Positions 24,326-33,413 of a stretch of 64,000 nucleotides of DNA are shown one piece after another. This DNA comes from Chloroflexota bacterium (GTDB lineage Bacteria; Chloroflexota; Anaerolineae; Anaerolineales; Villigracilaceae), in assembly GCA_016235445.1 (NCBI GenBank), contig JACRLB010000032.1:101020-165019 (forward strand), in the 5' to 3' direction. Every line of letters starts with the position of its first letter. Position 1 is the stretch's first letter. Position numbers and translations under genes: made by a program. A model generated the notes under the pieces. It was not told the origin of the DNA. It saw only the letters and a program-made list of their open reading frames with translations, and ran no database searches.

Positions 24326-24961
24326 ATGCTTCCAAACGATGAAAATTTTCAGCAATTACTTTTGAATTTTTCGCAGGAAACGGACCTGACCAAACGCAAA
24401 AAACTGGAGGATACGATCTGGCAGGTATACGGCACCGAAAACACCGTGCTGGTGCTGGATATGTTTGGGTTTTCCCTGCTCACTCGAAAATATGGAATTG
24501 TCCATTACCTGTCGATGATTCGCAGAATGCAGATGACAGTGGAGCCGATCGTGGCAGGCTATGGCGGAAAATTGATCAAATTCGAAGCGGACAACTGTTT
24601 TGCGCTGTTGCCTGATCCACTTTCGGCAGTGCGCGCGGCAACGACCATTCAACATGCGCTGGCCGCCACCAATTTGCTGACGGCAGATGAGTTGGATATT
24701 CACGTATCCATCGGCATTGATTATGGAAAAATCCTGATCGTGAATAGCAAAGATATTTTCGGCGACGCCGTCAACCGCGCCTGCAAATTGGGCGAAGATA
24801 TCGGCGCGGCTGGCGAGGTTTTGGTGACAAGGGAAGCCATGGAGCTCATCCCTAAAAAGGCGGAAATTCAGGGCAGGCCCATCGAGGTGAGTATTGGCGG
24901 GTTGAGCATCCCTTCGTTCGTAATCATAAACAAGACAAACACAGAAGAGGAACAGCAGTAA
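24326..24961 (+). CDS. Class III nucleotidyl cyclase-like protein, degenerate
   Basis: A 211-residue protein with one adenylate/guanylate cyclase homology domain (about 40-195). TVLVLDMFGFSLL aligns with the metal-binding F-x-D-I-x-G-F region, retaining one Asp. The second region reads KFEADNCFALLPDP where a GD-F is usual. HVSIGIDYGKI and DIFGDAVNRACKLGEDI match the later motifs, but the transition-state Arg position carries Lys. Activity is therefore doubtful, and it may be a nucleotide-binding regulator. ATG 24,326 has AGAGG upstream; ATG 24,296 lies in the promoter. Confidence 0.8.
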   Translation: MLPNDENFQQLLLNFSQETDLTKRKKLEDTIWQVYGTENTVLVLDMFGFSLLTRKYGIVHYLSMIRRMQMTVEPIVAGYGGKLIKFEADNCFALLPDPLSAVRAATTIQHALAATNLLTADELDIHVSIGIDYGKILIVNSKDIFGDAVNRACKLGEDIGAAGEVLVTREAMELIPKKAEIQGRPIEVSIGGLSIPSFVIINKTNTEEEQQ

Positions 24962-24998
24962 AAAAGAAGGTCACGTTTGAAAACGTGACCTTCTTTTT
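24961..24998. terminator. Bidirectional terminator, cyclase gene and gltX
   Basis: GAAGGTCACGTTT (24,966-24,978) and AAACGTGACCTTC (24,981-24,993) pair perfectly, with A-run and T-run on the two sides, so both converging genes end here. It overlaps the stop region of gltX. Confidence 0.85.
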
Positions 24999-26478
24999 AC
25001 AACTTCTCCAAAATCCCAATCGCATTTTGAACGCGGCGCAGGCACACATCGCGCCCAATGATCTCCATCGACTCAAACAGCGGCGGACTGACTTTTTGTC
25101 CCGTGATGGCAACGCGTAAAATCCCAAATACTTGATTGACATTCAAGCCGCTCTCTTCGACGTAGGCCCGCAATAGCGGCTCGCATCTTTCGTGGCTGAT
25201 ATCTGGTTGCGCTTCCAGAATTTGATACACCCTGCGGGCGATATCTGCGGATTGCCTGGCGTCTAATCCCTTTGCGATCAAATCTTCGGAGTTGGGAGTC
25301 ACATCTTCTTTGAAGAAGAATGCGCCGAAGGAAATGCAATCGTCCAGGGTGGTGAGGCGTTCACGGATGAGGGGGATTATTTTCAGCAGAACATCGTCTT
25401 TGACGAGGAGTCCCTCACGGGTGAAATAAGGCTTGATGCGGGCGGCCAGGTCTTCGGTTGTAAAGAGGCGGATGTGAGTCGCGTTGAAATGATCCAATTT
25501 TTGGAAGTTGATCGCGGCGGGAGAGGGGGTCAATGAGTCGATGCTAAAACGATCTATCATTTGGCCGACGGTCATCACATCGTCTTCGGCGACGCCCCAT
25601 CCCATTAGAGCGCACCAATTCATTACGCCTTCAGGCGTGAAGCCAAGTTCCTGCATGTCTTTGATGAAAATCGAATAGCCGTCTTTCATGGCGGCGGCGG
25701 CTTCGCGTTTGCTCATCTTGCCTTTGCCGCTTGGCTTGAGGAAAACGGAAAGATGAATCCAGGTGGGTTCGTCCCAGCCGAATGCACGGACGATATTGAC
25801 GTGCAGGGGGAAAGTGCCCAGCCACTCCGAGCCGCGCATGACGTGCGTGATCTGCATTTCGTGATCGTCCACCATGGCAGCGAGATGATAGGTTGGCAAG
25901 CCGTCTGTTTTGAGGATGACTTGATCGTTGAGCTGTTTGTTCTCGGTGACGATGTCACCGCGCAGGTGGTCGTGAGCGACGGTCACGCCATCATGCGGTA
26001 TCTTGAAGCGGATGGTGTGCGGCTCGCCATCGGCGATTCGTTTCGCAGTTTCATCGGGAGCAAGGTTACGACAGGTTCCATCGTAATGCGGGTTTTCCTT
26101 GCGCTTCATCTGCTCCTGGCGAACTTTTTCCAGTTGGTCAGGAGTGCAAAAACATGGATAGGCGTGTCCCCTCTCGACTAGGATTTTGGCATGGCGCTGA
26201 TAAATCTCGCGGCGTTCGGTCTGGCGGTATGGGCCGTGCTGTCCGCCAAGGTCTGGGCCTTCGTCGTATTCAAGCCCAAGCCAGCGCAAACCGTCCATGA
26301 TCTCTTGTTCTGCGCCGGGGACGGTGCGCTTGGTGTCGGTGTCTTCGATGCGTAAAATAAATTGGCCGCCCGTTTTCTTTGCGAGCAGGTAGGCGTACAA
26401 TGCGGTGCGCGCGCCGCCAAGGTGCAAATGTCCCGTTGGTGAGGGGGCAAAGCGGGTTCGTGCGGGTTTGATGGACAA
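24997..26478 (-). CDS. gltX: Glutamate-tRNA ligase
   Basis: A 493-residue class I aminoacyl-tRNA synthetase charging tRNA-Glu. The HIGH equivalent is APSPTGHLHLGGART (about 12-26) and the KMSKS equivalent is GKMSKRE (about 252). CFCTPDQLE with a later Cys in YDGTCRN marks the zinc-loop region. The C-terminal half is the helical anticodon-binding domain. Whether it is discriminating, or also charges tRNA-Gln for an amidotransferase route, cannot be judged. ATG 26,478 is preceded by GGAGT. Confidence 0.97.
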   Translation of the reverse strand: MSIKPARTRFAPSPTGHLHLGGARTALYAYLLAKKTGGQFILRIEDTDTKRTVPGAEQEIMDGLRWLGLEYDEGPDLGGQHGPYRQTERREIYQRHAKILVERGHAYPCFCTPDQLEKVRQEQMKRKENPHYDGTCRNLAPDETAKRIADGEPHTIRFKIPHDGVTVAHDHLRGDIVTENKQLNDQVILKTDGLPTYHLAAMVDDHEMQITHVMRGSEWLGTFPLHVNIVRAFGWDEPTWIHLSVFLKPSGKGKMSKREAAAAMKDGYSIFIKDMQELGFTPEGVMNWCALMGWGVAEDDVMTVGQMIDRFSIDSLTPSPAAINFQKLDHFNATHIRLFTTEDLAARIKPYFTREGLLVKDDVLLKIIPLIRERLTTLDDCISFGAFFFKEDVTPNSEDLIAKGLDARQSADIARRVYQILEAQPDISHERCEPLLRAYVEESGLNVNQVFGILRVAITGQKVSPPLFESMEIIGRDVCLRRVQNAIGILEKL

Positions 26479-26565
26479 GATGGGGACTCCTATTTTTATT
26501 GCAAGGGCGACCCGCCAAGATTGATCGAGGTCACTGGAAAAACATGATGGGCCGCCCCTACTTAA

Positions 26566-27693
26566 TTAAAATTCCATTTGTTTGTGGCGCATGACGACGG
26601 ATTCAACCAGCCCAATACCAAGCATGAGCGCGGTGAGACCACTGCCGCCGTAGCTGATGAATGGGAGCGGCAGGCCAGAGACGGGAAGCACATTCAAATT
26701 CATGCCGATATTCACTGCCGCCTGAAAAAATATCAAGGCCGCCATGCCAAAGGCGATCATCGAACCAGCGACATCGCGGGCTTTCTGCCCGGCGCGAATA
26801 CAGCGCCAAATGATGATGGCAAGCGTAAGAATAATAAACACGCCGCCCACCATGCCAAATTCTTCGGAACTCGCCGCAAAGATAAAATCTGTGTGGCGGA
26901 CTTTCAGGAAGCGCAGTTGGGTTTGGGAACCGTGGCCGTATCCCTGTCCAAAAACGCCGCCCGACCCGACTGCGATTAAGGCTTGTTGAACGTTATAACG
27001 GTTGCCATAGGTGTCGTTCGGGTCAGGCACAACAAAGTTTACAATCCGTTCCTGCTGATATGGCTGTATCCCCGGTACCTGAACACCGAGCACGGAAAGA
27101 GCAATCAGGGTAATCATGGCGGTAACGCCCGCAACCAGGGCAATCCCCACGTGCCTTATTTGAATGCCATTAATCCAAAGCAAGACTGCAAGAATAACGC
27201 TAAGAACCATGACGTTGCTGAGGTTGGGTTGAAGCAGGATCAACCCGATGATGGGAATTGCCCAAAGCACTGCGCCAATCATCCAACGCAAGTCGCGTGG
27301 CTGATGTTGTGTCGCCTCGAAGTAGCGCGCAAGAATGATGATGGCGATAATCTTTGCAAACTCGGTAGGTTGAAGAAAAAGCACACCCACCTGGAACCAG
27401 CGCTGGGCGCCGAATGCCGTCTGCCCAAACCCCGTCAACGTGATGAGGAACCCCACGATGACAGCGAGGATCGGGCGGTACAAGGCCAGCCAGTAACGAT
27501 AATCCACCGAGGCGACCAGAAAAATAAGCACAACACCGAGGATGGCAAAGTATACCTGGCGCATGATTAAAGGCTGTAACACCTCATTCCCCGCCACGGC
27601 AGAACGGATCATCACCGTGCCAAAAGATGAGGCCAGCACGATCGCGCCTAATAAGATAAAGTCAAATGTACGCCAGGAAAGTCCACGAGTCAT
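26566..27693 (-). CDS. rodA: RodA peptidoglycan glycosyltransferase (SEDS family)
   Basis: A 375-residue SEDS membrane protein with about ten helices. It polymerises glycan strands for cell elongation with the class B PBP encoded nearby (mrdA). Family segments visible are FGAQRWFQVGVLFLQPTEFAKI (including the key region before the large loop), GSGGVFGQGYGHGSQTQLRFLKVRHTDFIFAASSEEFG, and PVSGLPLPFISYGGSGLTA. It could be confused with FtsW, but the location beside mreBCD-mrdA favours RodA. A repeat-filled 330-bp gap separates it from minE. Confidence 0.92.
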   Translation of the reverse strand: MTRGLSWRTFDFILLGAIVLASSFGTVMIRSAVAGNEVLQPLIMRQVYFAILGVVLIFLVASVDYRYWLALYRPILAVIVGFLITLTGFGQTAFGAQRWFQVGVLFLQPTEFAKIIAIIILARYFEATQHQPRDLRWMIGAVLWAIPIIGLILLQPNLSNVMVLSVILAVLLWINGIQIRHVGIALVAGVTAMITLIALSVLGVQVPGIQPYQQERIVNFVVPDPNDTYGNRYNVQQALIAVGSGGVFGQGYGHGSQTQLRFLKVRHTDFIFAASSEEFGMVGGVFIILTLAIIIWRCIRAGQKARDVAGSMIAFGMAALIFFQAAVNIGMNLNVLPVSGLPLPFISYGGSGLTALMLGIGLVESVVMRHKQMEF

Positions 27694-27749
27694 GATTTAG
27701 TTCAAGCAAAACCAAGGAAAGCCTCTGATTACCTTACATTATCAAAATT

Positions 27750-27838
27750 GGGACGCAGATCGCGAAGCGCGCTGAAAACGCTGATTGAACTGTTTTTTTC
27801 TCGCGATGCTTCAAATAAATCTGCGTTTTTCAGCGTCC
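27750..27838. repeat. C core without a recognised shell
   Basis: GGGACGCAGATCGCGAAGCGCGCTG on the left pairs imperfectly with AAATCTGCGTTTTTCAGCGTCC on the right. This is the same palindrome as at 8605, 16,157 and 42,093. Confidence 0.65.
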
Positions 27839-27852
27839 GAACCCAAAGAAAA

Positions 27853-28013
27853 CCTTTAGAGACTGTTTCTTAACTCTTTTTTGGGACACGGACGGCACGG
27901 AGTAGACTGAAATTCACGGAAGAAACCATAAAATAGCCGCTCTTTTCCGTATTTTCCGTGAACTCCGCGTACAAAAAAGAAGGTGATAAGAATTTAAGAA
28001 ACGCTCTCTTAGG
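27853..28013. repeat. K element, uninterrupted copy
   Basis: Imperfect arms CCTTTAGAGACTGTTTCTTAA (27,853-27,873, shown as two adjoining parts CCTTTAGAGAC and TGTTTCTTAA) and TTAAGAAACGCTCTCTTAGG (27,994-28,013). The core pairs TTCACGGAA with TTCCGTGAA and ACACGGAC.GCACGGAGT with ACTCCGCGT. This is the intact reference for the interrupted copy at 14,342. With the C core it accounts for the 27,694-28,023 gap. Confidence 0.68.
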
Positions 28014-28023
28014 TTTATATAAA

Positions 28024-28275
28024 TCAACCTGCGCGGTGACGCGAGGCGCTCCGCAGGGGAATATCCGCCACGAGCCGCTGGGAGCGTCCATCGCGCTCAA
28101 GCCCGATCTGCACTGCATCGGGGTCAATTTCAATGTAGTTGGAAATTGCTTTAAGCAGATCATCCTTCAATGATTCCAACTGCGCGGGGGTCAGGTCGGT
28201 GCGGTCGTGTACCAGCACCAGTTGAAGACGTTCCTTTGCGCTTGTGGCGCTTTTTTTACGTGTGAAGAAGTTCAT
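28024..28275 (-). CDS. minE: Cell division topological factor MinE
   Basis: An 83-residue MinE, which binds MinD at the membrane and triggers its ATPase so that the MinCD inhibitor oscillates or is confined to poles. Residues 1-9 (MNFFTRKKS) are the membrane-targeting start. Residues 13-30 (AKERLQLVLVHDRTDLTP) are the contact helix for MinD. Residues 33-70 (LESLKDDLLKAISNYIEIDPDAVQI) form the dimer domain. One base separates it from minD. Confidence 0.95.
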   Translation of the reverse strand: MNFFTRKKSATSAKERLQLVLVHDRTDLTPAQLESLKDDLLKAISNYIEIDPDAVQIGLERDGRSQRLVADIPLRSASRHRAG

Positions 28276-28276
28276 A

Positions 28277-29074
28277 TCACTTCCTCCCCGTCAGCCGTTG
28301 AATGGCGCCCCACAAACCGCTTTGCTGGTCGAGGTCCATGAAGGGCACATCCAAACCTTGCAGGCGTTTGGCGATATTTCGGAAAGCCAGCCCGGCGCGG
28401 CTTTTGCCGTCTGTGACGACGGGCGCGCCGCGGTTCGAGCCGATGATGACAGACTCGTCCTCAGGCACGATGCCGATCAATTGGATGCCGAGCAAATCCA
28501 GCACATCTTCGGCGGAGAGCATGTCGTTGTTTCTGACCAATGCTTGATTCAACCGATTAATGATCAGGTGTGGTGTGCCTTTCTCTTCCGCTTCGAGGAT
28601 GCCCACGACACGATCCGCATCGCGCACCGCGCTTACCTCGGGGTTGGTCACTACGAGGACACGGTCTGCCGCCGCTATGGCATTTCTAAAACCACGCTCG
28701 ATGCCTGCGGGTGAGTCGATGATGACGAAATCAGAATCAACTCTCAGGTCGTTACAGATGCGGACCATGTCCGATGGCGAGACGGCGTTTTTATCGCGAG
28801 TCTGCGCGGCGGGGATCAGGTACATCTCCGGGTAATGTTTGTCGCGGATCATGGCCTGTTTTAATTTACAGCGTCCTTCGATCACATCCACAATATCGTA
28901 CACAATGCGGTTTTCAAGCCCCATGACAACGTCAAGATTTCGCAAGCCAATATCGCCATCGATGCAGACGACTTTTTTGCCGTCCATGGCGAGGGCGTTG
29001 GCAAGGTTTGCAACGGCGGTGGTTTTACCCACGCCGCCTTTACCAGAAGTTACTGTAATTACTTGAGCTGTCAT
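28277..29074 (-). CDS. minD: Septum site-determining ATPase MinD
   Basis: A 265-residue deviant Walker ATPase that recruits MinC to the membrane. The P-loop is GKGGVGKTT (11-19) with the signature Lys, then CIDGDIGLRNLDVVMGLENR, and VIIDSPAGIERG as Walker B. The C-terminus ends with a short amphipathic helix (WGAIQRLTGRK), the membrane anchor. Its position between minC and minE is standard. Confidence 0.97.
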   Translation of the reverse strand: MTAQVITVTSGKGGVGKTTAVANLANALAMDGKKVVCIDGDIGLRNLDVVMGLENRIVYDIVDVIEGRCKLKQAMIRDKHYPEMYLIPAAQTRDKNAVSPSDMVRICNDLRVDSDFVIIDSPAGIERGFRNAIAAADRVLVVTNPEVSAVRDADRVVGILEAEEKGTPHLIINRLNQALVRNNDMLSAEDVLDLLGIQLIGIVPEDESVIIGSNRGAPVVTDGKSRAGLAFRNIAKRLQGLDVPFMDLDQQSGLWGAIQRLTGRK

Positions 29075-29094
29075 ATTAATTCCTACTTCATGAA

Positions 29095-29775
29095 TTAGCC
29101 GGTTTGCCAGAGTTCGGCTTGTAAACGTCCTTCACCATTAATGCTGGCAATCTCAGGCCTGGGGTCTTTTTGGGGTTTGAGCGTTGCAGAAACTTCATCC
29201 GCGATTCGTAATTGATTTGGAGAAAGATCGAGGGCGCAGATGAATGCGGCGCGGTCACCTTTGGCGCCGGCGTGGATCATGCCGCGCACCCGCCCCCAAA
29301 CAATGACGTTGCCCTCGGCAACGATCTCTGCGCCCGGGTTTACATCTCCAACGATGACGATATGCCCCGGGAATTCGATGCGCGTGCCGGAACGAATGGT
29401 TTTGTTGACGAAGAGCGCGGTGTCGTCTGTGATTGTATCAGCGAATTGTCTTTGTTCTTCCGGCCTCGGTTTTGAAATTCGGGTGGCGAGGCCAAGCAGT
29501 TGTGAGGTCTGCTCGGTGGTTGGGGAATCGCTGACAACCGCCCACAAAACCACATTGCGTTCTGAAAGATGATCACGCAGGTCAACCAGGTCGTTCACTT
29601 TTAGTATTTGCGAGCCGACATCCATTGCAAGGCGCGCGCCCTGAAAAAAGGAGGGGCGTTCGTCTATCTGCGCGAGCAGGGCTGTACGCTGGTCTTCCCA
29701 GGGTGCGTCTGAAAAGGTCGCGAGAAGACCGTCACGTATTCCTTTGATTTGGACAAGCGATGTAATTTGTTCCAT
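29095..29775 (-). CDS. minC: Septum formation inhibitor MinC
   Basis: A 226-residue FtsZ antagonist. Residues 1-100 are the N-domain that weakens FtsZ filaments; residues 115-220 are the beta-helical C-domain with IRSGTRIEFPGHIVIVGDVNPGAEIVAEGNVIVWGRVRGMIHAGAKGD (given here only as landmark: GDVNPGAE, RGMIHAGA), which binds MinD. It starts the minCDE unit and lies 57 bp from mrdA, with a TATAAT box about 30 bp upstream. Confidence 0.93.
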   Translation of the reverse strand: MEQITSLVQIKGIRDGLLATFSDAPWEDQRTALLAQIDERPSFFQGARLAMDVGSQILKVNDLVDLRDHLSERNVVLWAVVSDSPTTEQTSQLLGLATRISKPRPEEQRQFADTITDDTALFVNKTIRSGTRIEFPGHIVIVGDVNPGAEIVAEGNVIVWGRVRGMIHAGAKGDRAAFICALDLSPNQLRIADEVSATLKPQKDPRPEIASINGEGRLQAELWQTG

Positions 29776-29806
29776 GAATTGAACCCAGGCTACTTTATTG
29801 CATGGA

Positions 29807-29812
29807 ATTATA
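29807..29812 (-). promoter_or_regulatory. -10 box TATAAT upstream of minC
   Basis: TATAAT on the minus strand, 31 bp before ATG 29,775, in the short gap after mrdA. It could give minCDE a promoter separate from mreBCD-mrdA. No good -35 is visible. Confidence 0.45.
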
Positions 29813-29831
29813 CCTGATGAAAAAGGCCCAA

Positions 29832-32030
29832 TTACGGCCCCGCTGGCGGCTCTCCCTGCGCGGCGATATCAATGGCTTTGATCTCGAAATAAGCCTTAAT
29901 GACACGCTCCACCATCGGCCCGGCCACACTCGCTCCTTCGCCGCCGTTATAGGCAAAAGCAAGCACAATGATCTCAGGGTCGTCGTAGGGGGCGTACGCA
30001 AGCGTCCACGAATGTGTGGGCCACGCGCCAAAAGCGCATCGGTCTGCTGCGCGGGCGACATCGTCACAATATTCGGCGGTTCCTGTTTTGCCAGCCACAG
30101 CAATTGGATAATCGCCGAAGAGCTTTTTTAGAGTGCCAAACAGCGGAGCGGTCACCGCGAGGCGGGTTCCTTCGCGCACGGCTCGAATCGATTCTGGCTG
30201 TACGATCTTTAAGTTTTCTTCATCGAGACTGCAATAGACATCGTCGCAGGAGTAGCTTTGGATCAACGGATCGACGGTCACGTCCCATCTGGTATTTGGA
30301 GTGAAAGGTGAAATTTGGTAACTGCCATCCGTCTCGAATTCGGTCACGGTGAAATCTGTTGGGTTAAACCACATCGGCACGATATTGCCATCGCCATCTG
30401 TCACTTCACGGACAACGGTCGGCTGCATCATTTTGCCGCCGTTTGCAATGACAGAACCTGACATCAAAACCTGCAAGGGAGTGGTAAGCACATATCCCTG
30501 CCCCACGCTGGCAATGTAGGTGTCACCTGTCGACCAGTTCTCGCCGGTGTTGATGCGTTTCCACTGCGGGTCTGGAATCAGGCCATCCTGCTCGCCTTTC
30601 AACTGGATGCCTGTCGTTTCATCATACCCAAGCGCGCGGGCGTATTGCCGCAGGCGCTCGATGCCAAGGCCTGGATTGATCTCATGCTCATAACCGCCGC
30701 CGAGTTTGTAAAAACACACGTTACTCGAAAACGCAATGCACTGCAAAAAATTTATCGGGCCAAAGCCTTCGGGACGTTTTTCGGCAATATGATCAACAAA
30801 GGGACGGGTATTGCTATCCGTACAAATATCGTTGGGGTTGAATCTTTCACACAGTAATAATTGTCCGGGGGCCTGTACGATGTCATCCAGACCAACTACG
30901 CCTTCATTGATGGCGCCCGTTGCCGTTGAAAGCTTGAACACCGAGCCAGGCGGATACTCCGCAGAGATGGCGTTATTCAGCAATGGCTTACGGGGGTCCT
31001 GACTCAACTGCTCGTAATAATAAGAAGGGATAATGCGGGTGAACCGATTATTTTCGTAACTGGGATAGGAAGTCATTGCAAGGATTTCGCCCGTTTTCGG
31101 GTTCATGGCAATGATCACTCCGCTGGAAATCCGAACGGTATTGAAATACGTATTCCAAAAACGAATCTCTTCCAACAGAGTGGCTTCAGCGGCGGCTTGT
31201 AAACGGGTATCAATGGTCAGGTAGACGTTATGACCGGGAACGGCTGTAATGGGAGGCTCCAGGTTGCGAATTTCCTGCCCGGCCACATCCACCTGCACCA
31301 CACGCAAACCATTCCTGCCTGCAAGAATATCCTGCAAAGAATCCTCCACGCCTGCGTATCCGATCTTGTCACGGTTGGGGATAAATCCTTTGGCTCGATA
31401 TTCATCTTCGAACAAGGCAGGGATCGGCCCCAGAAATCCGATCAGATGGGCGGTCAGCGAGCCTGTTGGGTAATCGCGTATCGGTTCAACCTCGACCTTG
31501 ACGCCTGGCCAGTCCACCGATTTTTCTTCCACGATCCGGGCAATTTCCTCCGAAACATTACACTTCACTTTTACAGGGCTAAACGGGGCAAGCGTATCCT
31601 GCAAGGCCACCATTTGAGCAATGCCCGGCCCCGGCACACAAGCCGCAAACAATTTCGCCTCTTCCAAAGACTCGTCTGTCACCGTCCCACCGACGGGCAC
31701 ATCGATCAACTCGGAAAGCTCACGATAAACACGTTGAATATCAGAATCATCGGCTGGCAAATTTGCAGGGGTGACAACAATGTTGTAGGAAGCCAGGTTG
31801 CGGGCAAGAATATATTCATTGCGATCGTAAATGATCCCACGCGGAGCGGGAATGCTGACTTCACGGGTATAGTTTTCAACCGCCTGCGCGGCCCAGGTGG
31901 AACCTTGCAGCACCTGTAAATTGACAAGCCGTAGTAACAAGCCGCTAAGCGCCAGAAACACAATAAGGTATATGGCTGAAAGCCGCCATGCCTCGAATCG
32001 GACAGGGCGTGATGCAGGGCCAGAACTCAT
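29832..32030 (-). CDS. mrdA: Penicillin-binding protein 2 (class B transpeptidase)
   Basis: A 732-residue elongation transpeptidase that cross-links the glycan made by RodA. A membrane helix lies at about 18-37. The dimerisation domain contains PAPRGIIYDRNEYILARN. The transpeptidase domain has PPGSVFKLSTATGA (catalytic Ser in SVFK), FSSNVCF (SxN), and AVAGKTGTAEYCDD (KTG). The insert between KTG motifs and SxN holds several Cys. It overlaps mreD by 4 bp, so translation is coupled. Confidence 0.95.
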   Translation of the reverse strand: MSSGPASRPVRFEAWRLSAIYLIVFLALSGLLLRLVNLQVLQGSTWAAQAVENYTREVSIPAPRGIIYDRNEYILARNLASYNIVVTPANLPADDSDIQRVYRELSELIDVPVGGTVTDESLEEAKLFAACVPGPGIAQMVALQDTLAPFSPVKVKCNVSEEIARIVEEKSVDWPGVKVEVEPIRDYPTGSLTAHLIGFLGPIPALFEDEYRAKGFIPNRDKIGYAGVEDSLQDILAGRNGLRVVQVDVAGQEIRNLEPPITAVPGHNVYLTIDTRLQAAAEATLLEEIRFWNTYFNTVRISSGVIIAMNPKTGEILAMTSYPSYENNRFTRIIPSYYYEQLSQDPRKPLLNNAISAEYPPGSVFKLSTATGAINEGVVGLDDIVQAPGQLLLCERFNPNDICTDSNTRPFVDHIAEKRPEGFGPINFLQCIAFSSNVCFYKLGGGYEHEINPGLGIERLRQYARALGYDETTGIQLKGEQDGLIPDPQWKRINTGENWSTGDTYIASVGQGYVLTTPLQVLMSGSVIANGGKMMQPTVVREVTDGDGNIVPMWFNPTDFTVTEFETDGSYQISPFTPNTRWDVTVDPLIQSYSCDDVYCSLDEENLKIVQPESIRAVREGTRLAVTAPLFGTLKKLFGDYPIAVAGKTGTAEYCDDVARAADRCAFGAWPTHSWTLAYAPYDDPEIIVLAFAYNGGEGASVAGPMVERVIKAYFEIKAIDIAAQGEPPAGP

Positions 32031-32527
32031 TCATACTCCTCGAGAGGGTATACCCAATGCGCCAGGTCGCGCATCAATGCGTAAACGGGGATCGAGAACA
32101 ACATATTCAGCAACAGGCTGGGCAGGGTTATCAACCCGATCACATCGGCAAATGCAAAAGGCGTGCCCAAAATGCGCAGGACAGCGAACGACAACAAATG
32201 GATAAACAAGGTTCCCATGAATATAACACTAAACATTGCGAGCAATGGGGCCTGCCATACGCGTCGCTGTAAAATTTGCGCCATGAAAATAACGCCAAGG
32301 TAGCCAGCCGCCACAACCAGCCAGGGCATACTGGACACAAAGCCAATCATTAGACATACCAGAACTGCCCAAAGCCAGGCAGATTTTACGCGTTCCTGCA
32401 AGGCCCATGCGGCCAGCATAAGCAAAGGCAGGTCTGCATAGCCAGAGATCAATTTGACCTGGCTGACAATGGCAGACTGTAGAATAACGGCCAGGCCGAG
32501 CAATGGAAATGCAACAATATTTCGCAT
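32027..32527 (-). CDS. mreD: Rod shape-determining protein MreD
   Basis: A 166-residue membrane protein with about five helices (9-28, 35-50, 54-80, 90-112 and 125-150) in the place of MreD. Sequence is poorly conserved in this family; assignment rests on topology and order mreB-mreC-mreD-mrdA. MreD belongs to the elongasome and helps link MreC to the synthases. TTAATAAAA-type leader with no strong ribosome-binding site; distance to mreC is 11 bp. Confidence 0.85.
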   Translation of the reverse strand: MRNIVAFPLLGLAVILQSAIVSQVKLISGYADLPLLMLAAWALQERVKSAWLWAVLVCLMIGFVSSMPWLVVAAGYLGVIFMAQILQRRVWQAPLLAMFSVIFMGTLFIHLLSFAVLRILGTPFAFADVIGLITLPSLLLNMLFSIPVYALMRDLAHWVYPLEEYE

Positions 32528-32538
32528 GTTAATAAAAA

Positions 32539-33375
32539 TCAGGGGGAGGGCAACGGCTCGAGAGGAGTGATATCCACCGGGCGAAAGTTGGTAATTACCA
32601 AAACGATTTCAAGACGGGAAAAATCAACAGCAGGCTGGACGGTGGCCTGCTGGAACAGTTTGAATTCCAGGGTGCGAATCGTAACTACCTGACCGATGGG
32701 TAAGTCCGACGGATAGCCGCCGCCCAGGCCCGAGGTCAGGATGAGATCGCCCGATTCTACGGTTTTGTTCTGCGAAATCATATCCAGTGAAATATCCCCG
32801 GTGACGGAACCAAATGTAACTGCACTGGTCTCTGCATTTTGCAAATAGACGTTGACCGCCGAGGCTGGGTCTGTGATGAGCTGTACCCGCGCCGCGTCTG
32901 CAATGACGGCGTCTACGCGGCCAACCAGTCCCTGGTTTGTCACGACTGGCATCCCACGGCGGATATCGTCGTTCGAGCCGCGATTGATAATGATGTAATG
33001 CAAAAAGGGGCTTGGGTCGTGCCCGATGACAGCCGCGGCTTTATAGGTACTTTCAGGATTTGAACGCGAAAAATCCACCAGGGCGGCAAGAATTTCCGTT
33101 TCGTTCACTCTTTGCTGGAGTTCGATAACCTGCGCTTGCAACTGCGAGACCTGCGCTTCCAACTCTGCATTGCGGGTGCGCAGGGAGACAATGTCACGCG
33201 GCGCGGTGAAAAAATCCTGCAAGCCGAGGAAGCGGGATGAAAGCCAGGTTTGAGTGTCGATCAATATGGAACCAAACTGCCGCGAAGCGGAACCAAAAAA
33301 GCCGCCAAGCGACAGGGCAAGAATTCCCCCGACTACTAAAAATATTATTGTTGTTTGTAAAGAACGGGAGTTCAT
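32539..33375 (-). CDS. mreC: Rod shape-determining protein MreC
   Basis: A 278-residue bitopic protein that scaffolds PBP2-RodA. A membrane helix lies at about 9-28, a coiled coil at about 60-90 (ELEAQVSQLQAQVIELQQRV), and the beta-domain at 110-265 includes INRGSNDDIRRGMPVV, GLVGRV and GDLILTSGLGGGYPSDLPIG. ATG 33,375 is chosen; the in-frame GTG at 33,408 adds a non-homologous stretch and lies inside the leader. Confidence 0.93.
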   Translation of the reverse strand: MNSRSLQTTIIFLVVGGILALSLGGFFGSASRQFGSILIDTQTWLSSRFLGLQDFFTAPRDIVSLRTRNAELEAQVSQLQAQVIELQQRVNETEILAALVDFSRSNPESTYKAAAVIGHDPSPFLHYIIINRGSNDDIRRGMPVVTNQGLVGRVDAVIADAARVQLITDPASAVNVYLQNAETSAVTFGSVTGDISLDMISQNKTVESGDLILTSGLGGGYPSDLPIGQVVTIRTLEFKLFQQATVQPAVDFSRLEIVLVITNFRPVDITPLEPLPSP

Positions 33376-33413
33376 TTTATTATCAGCCTCTGATAAAGTG
33401 GCTGGCACATATC

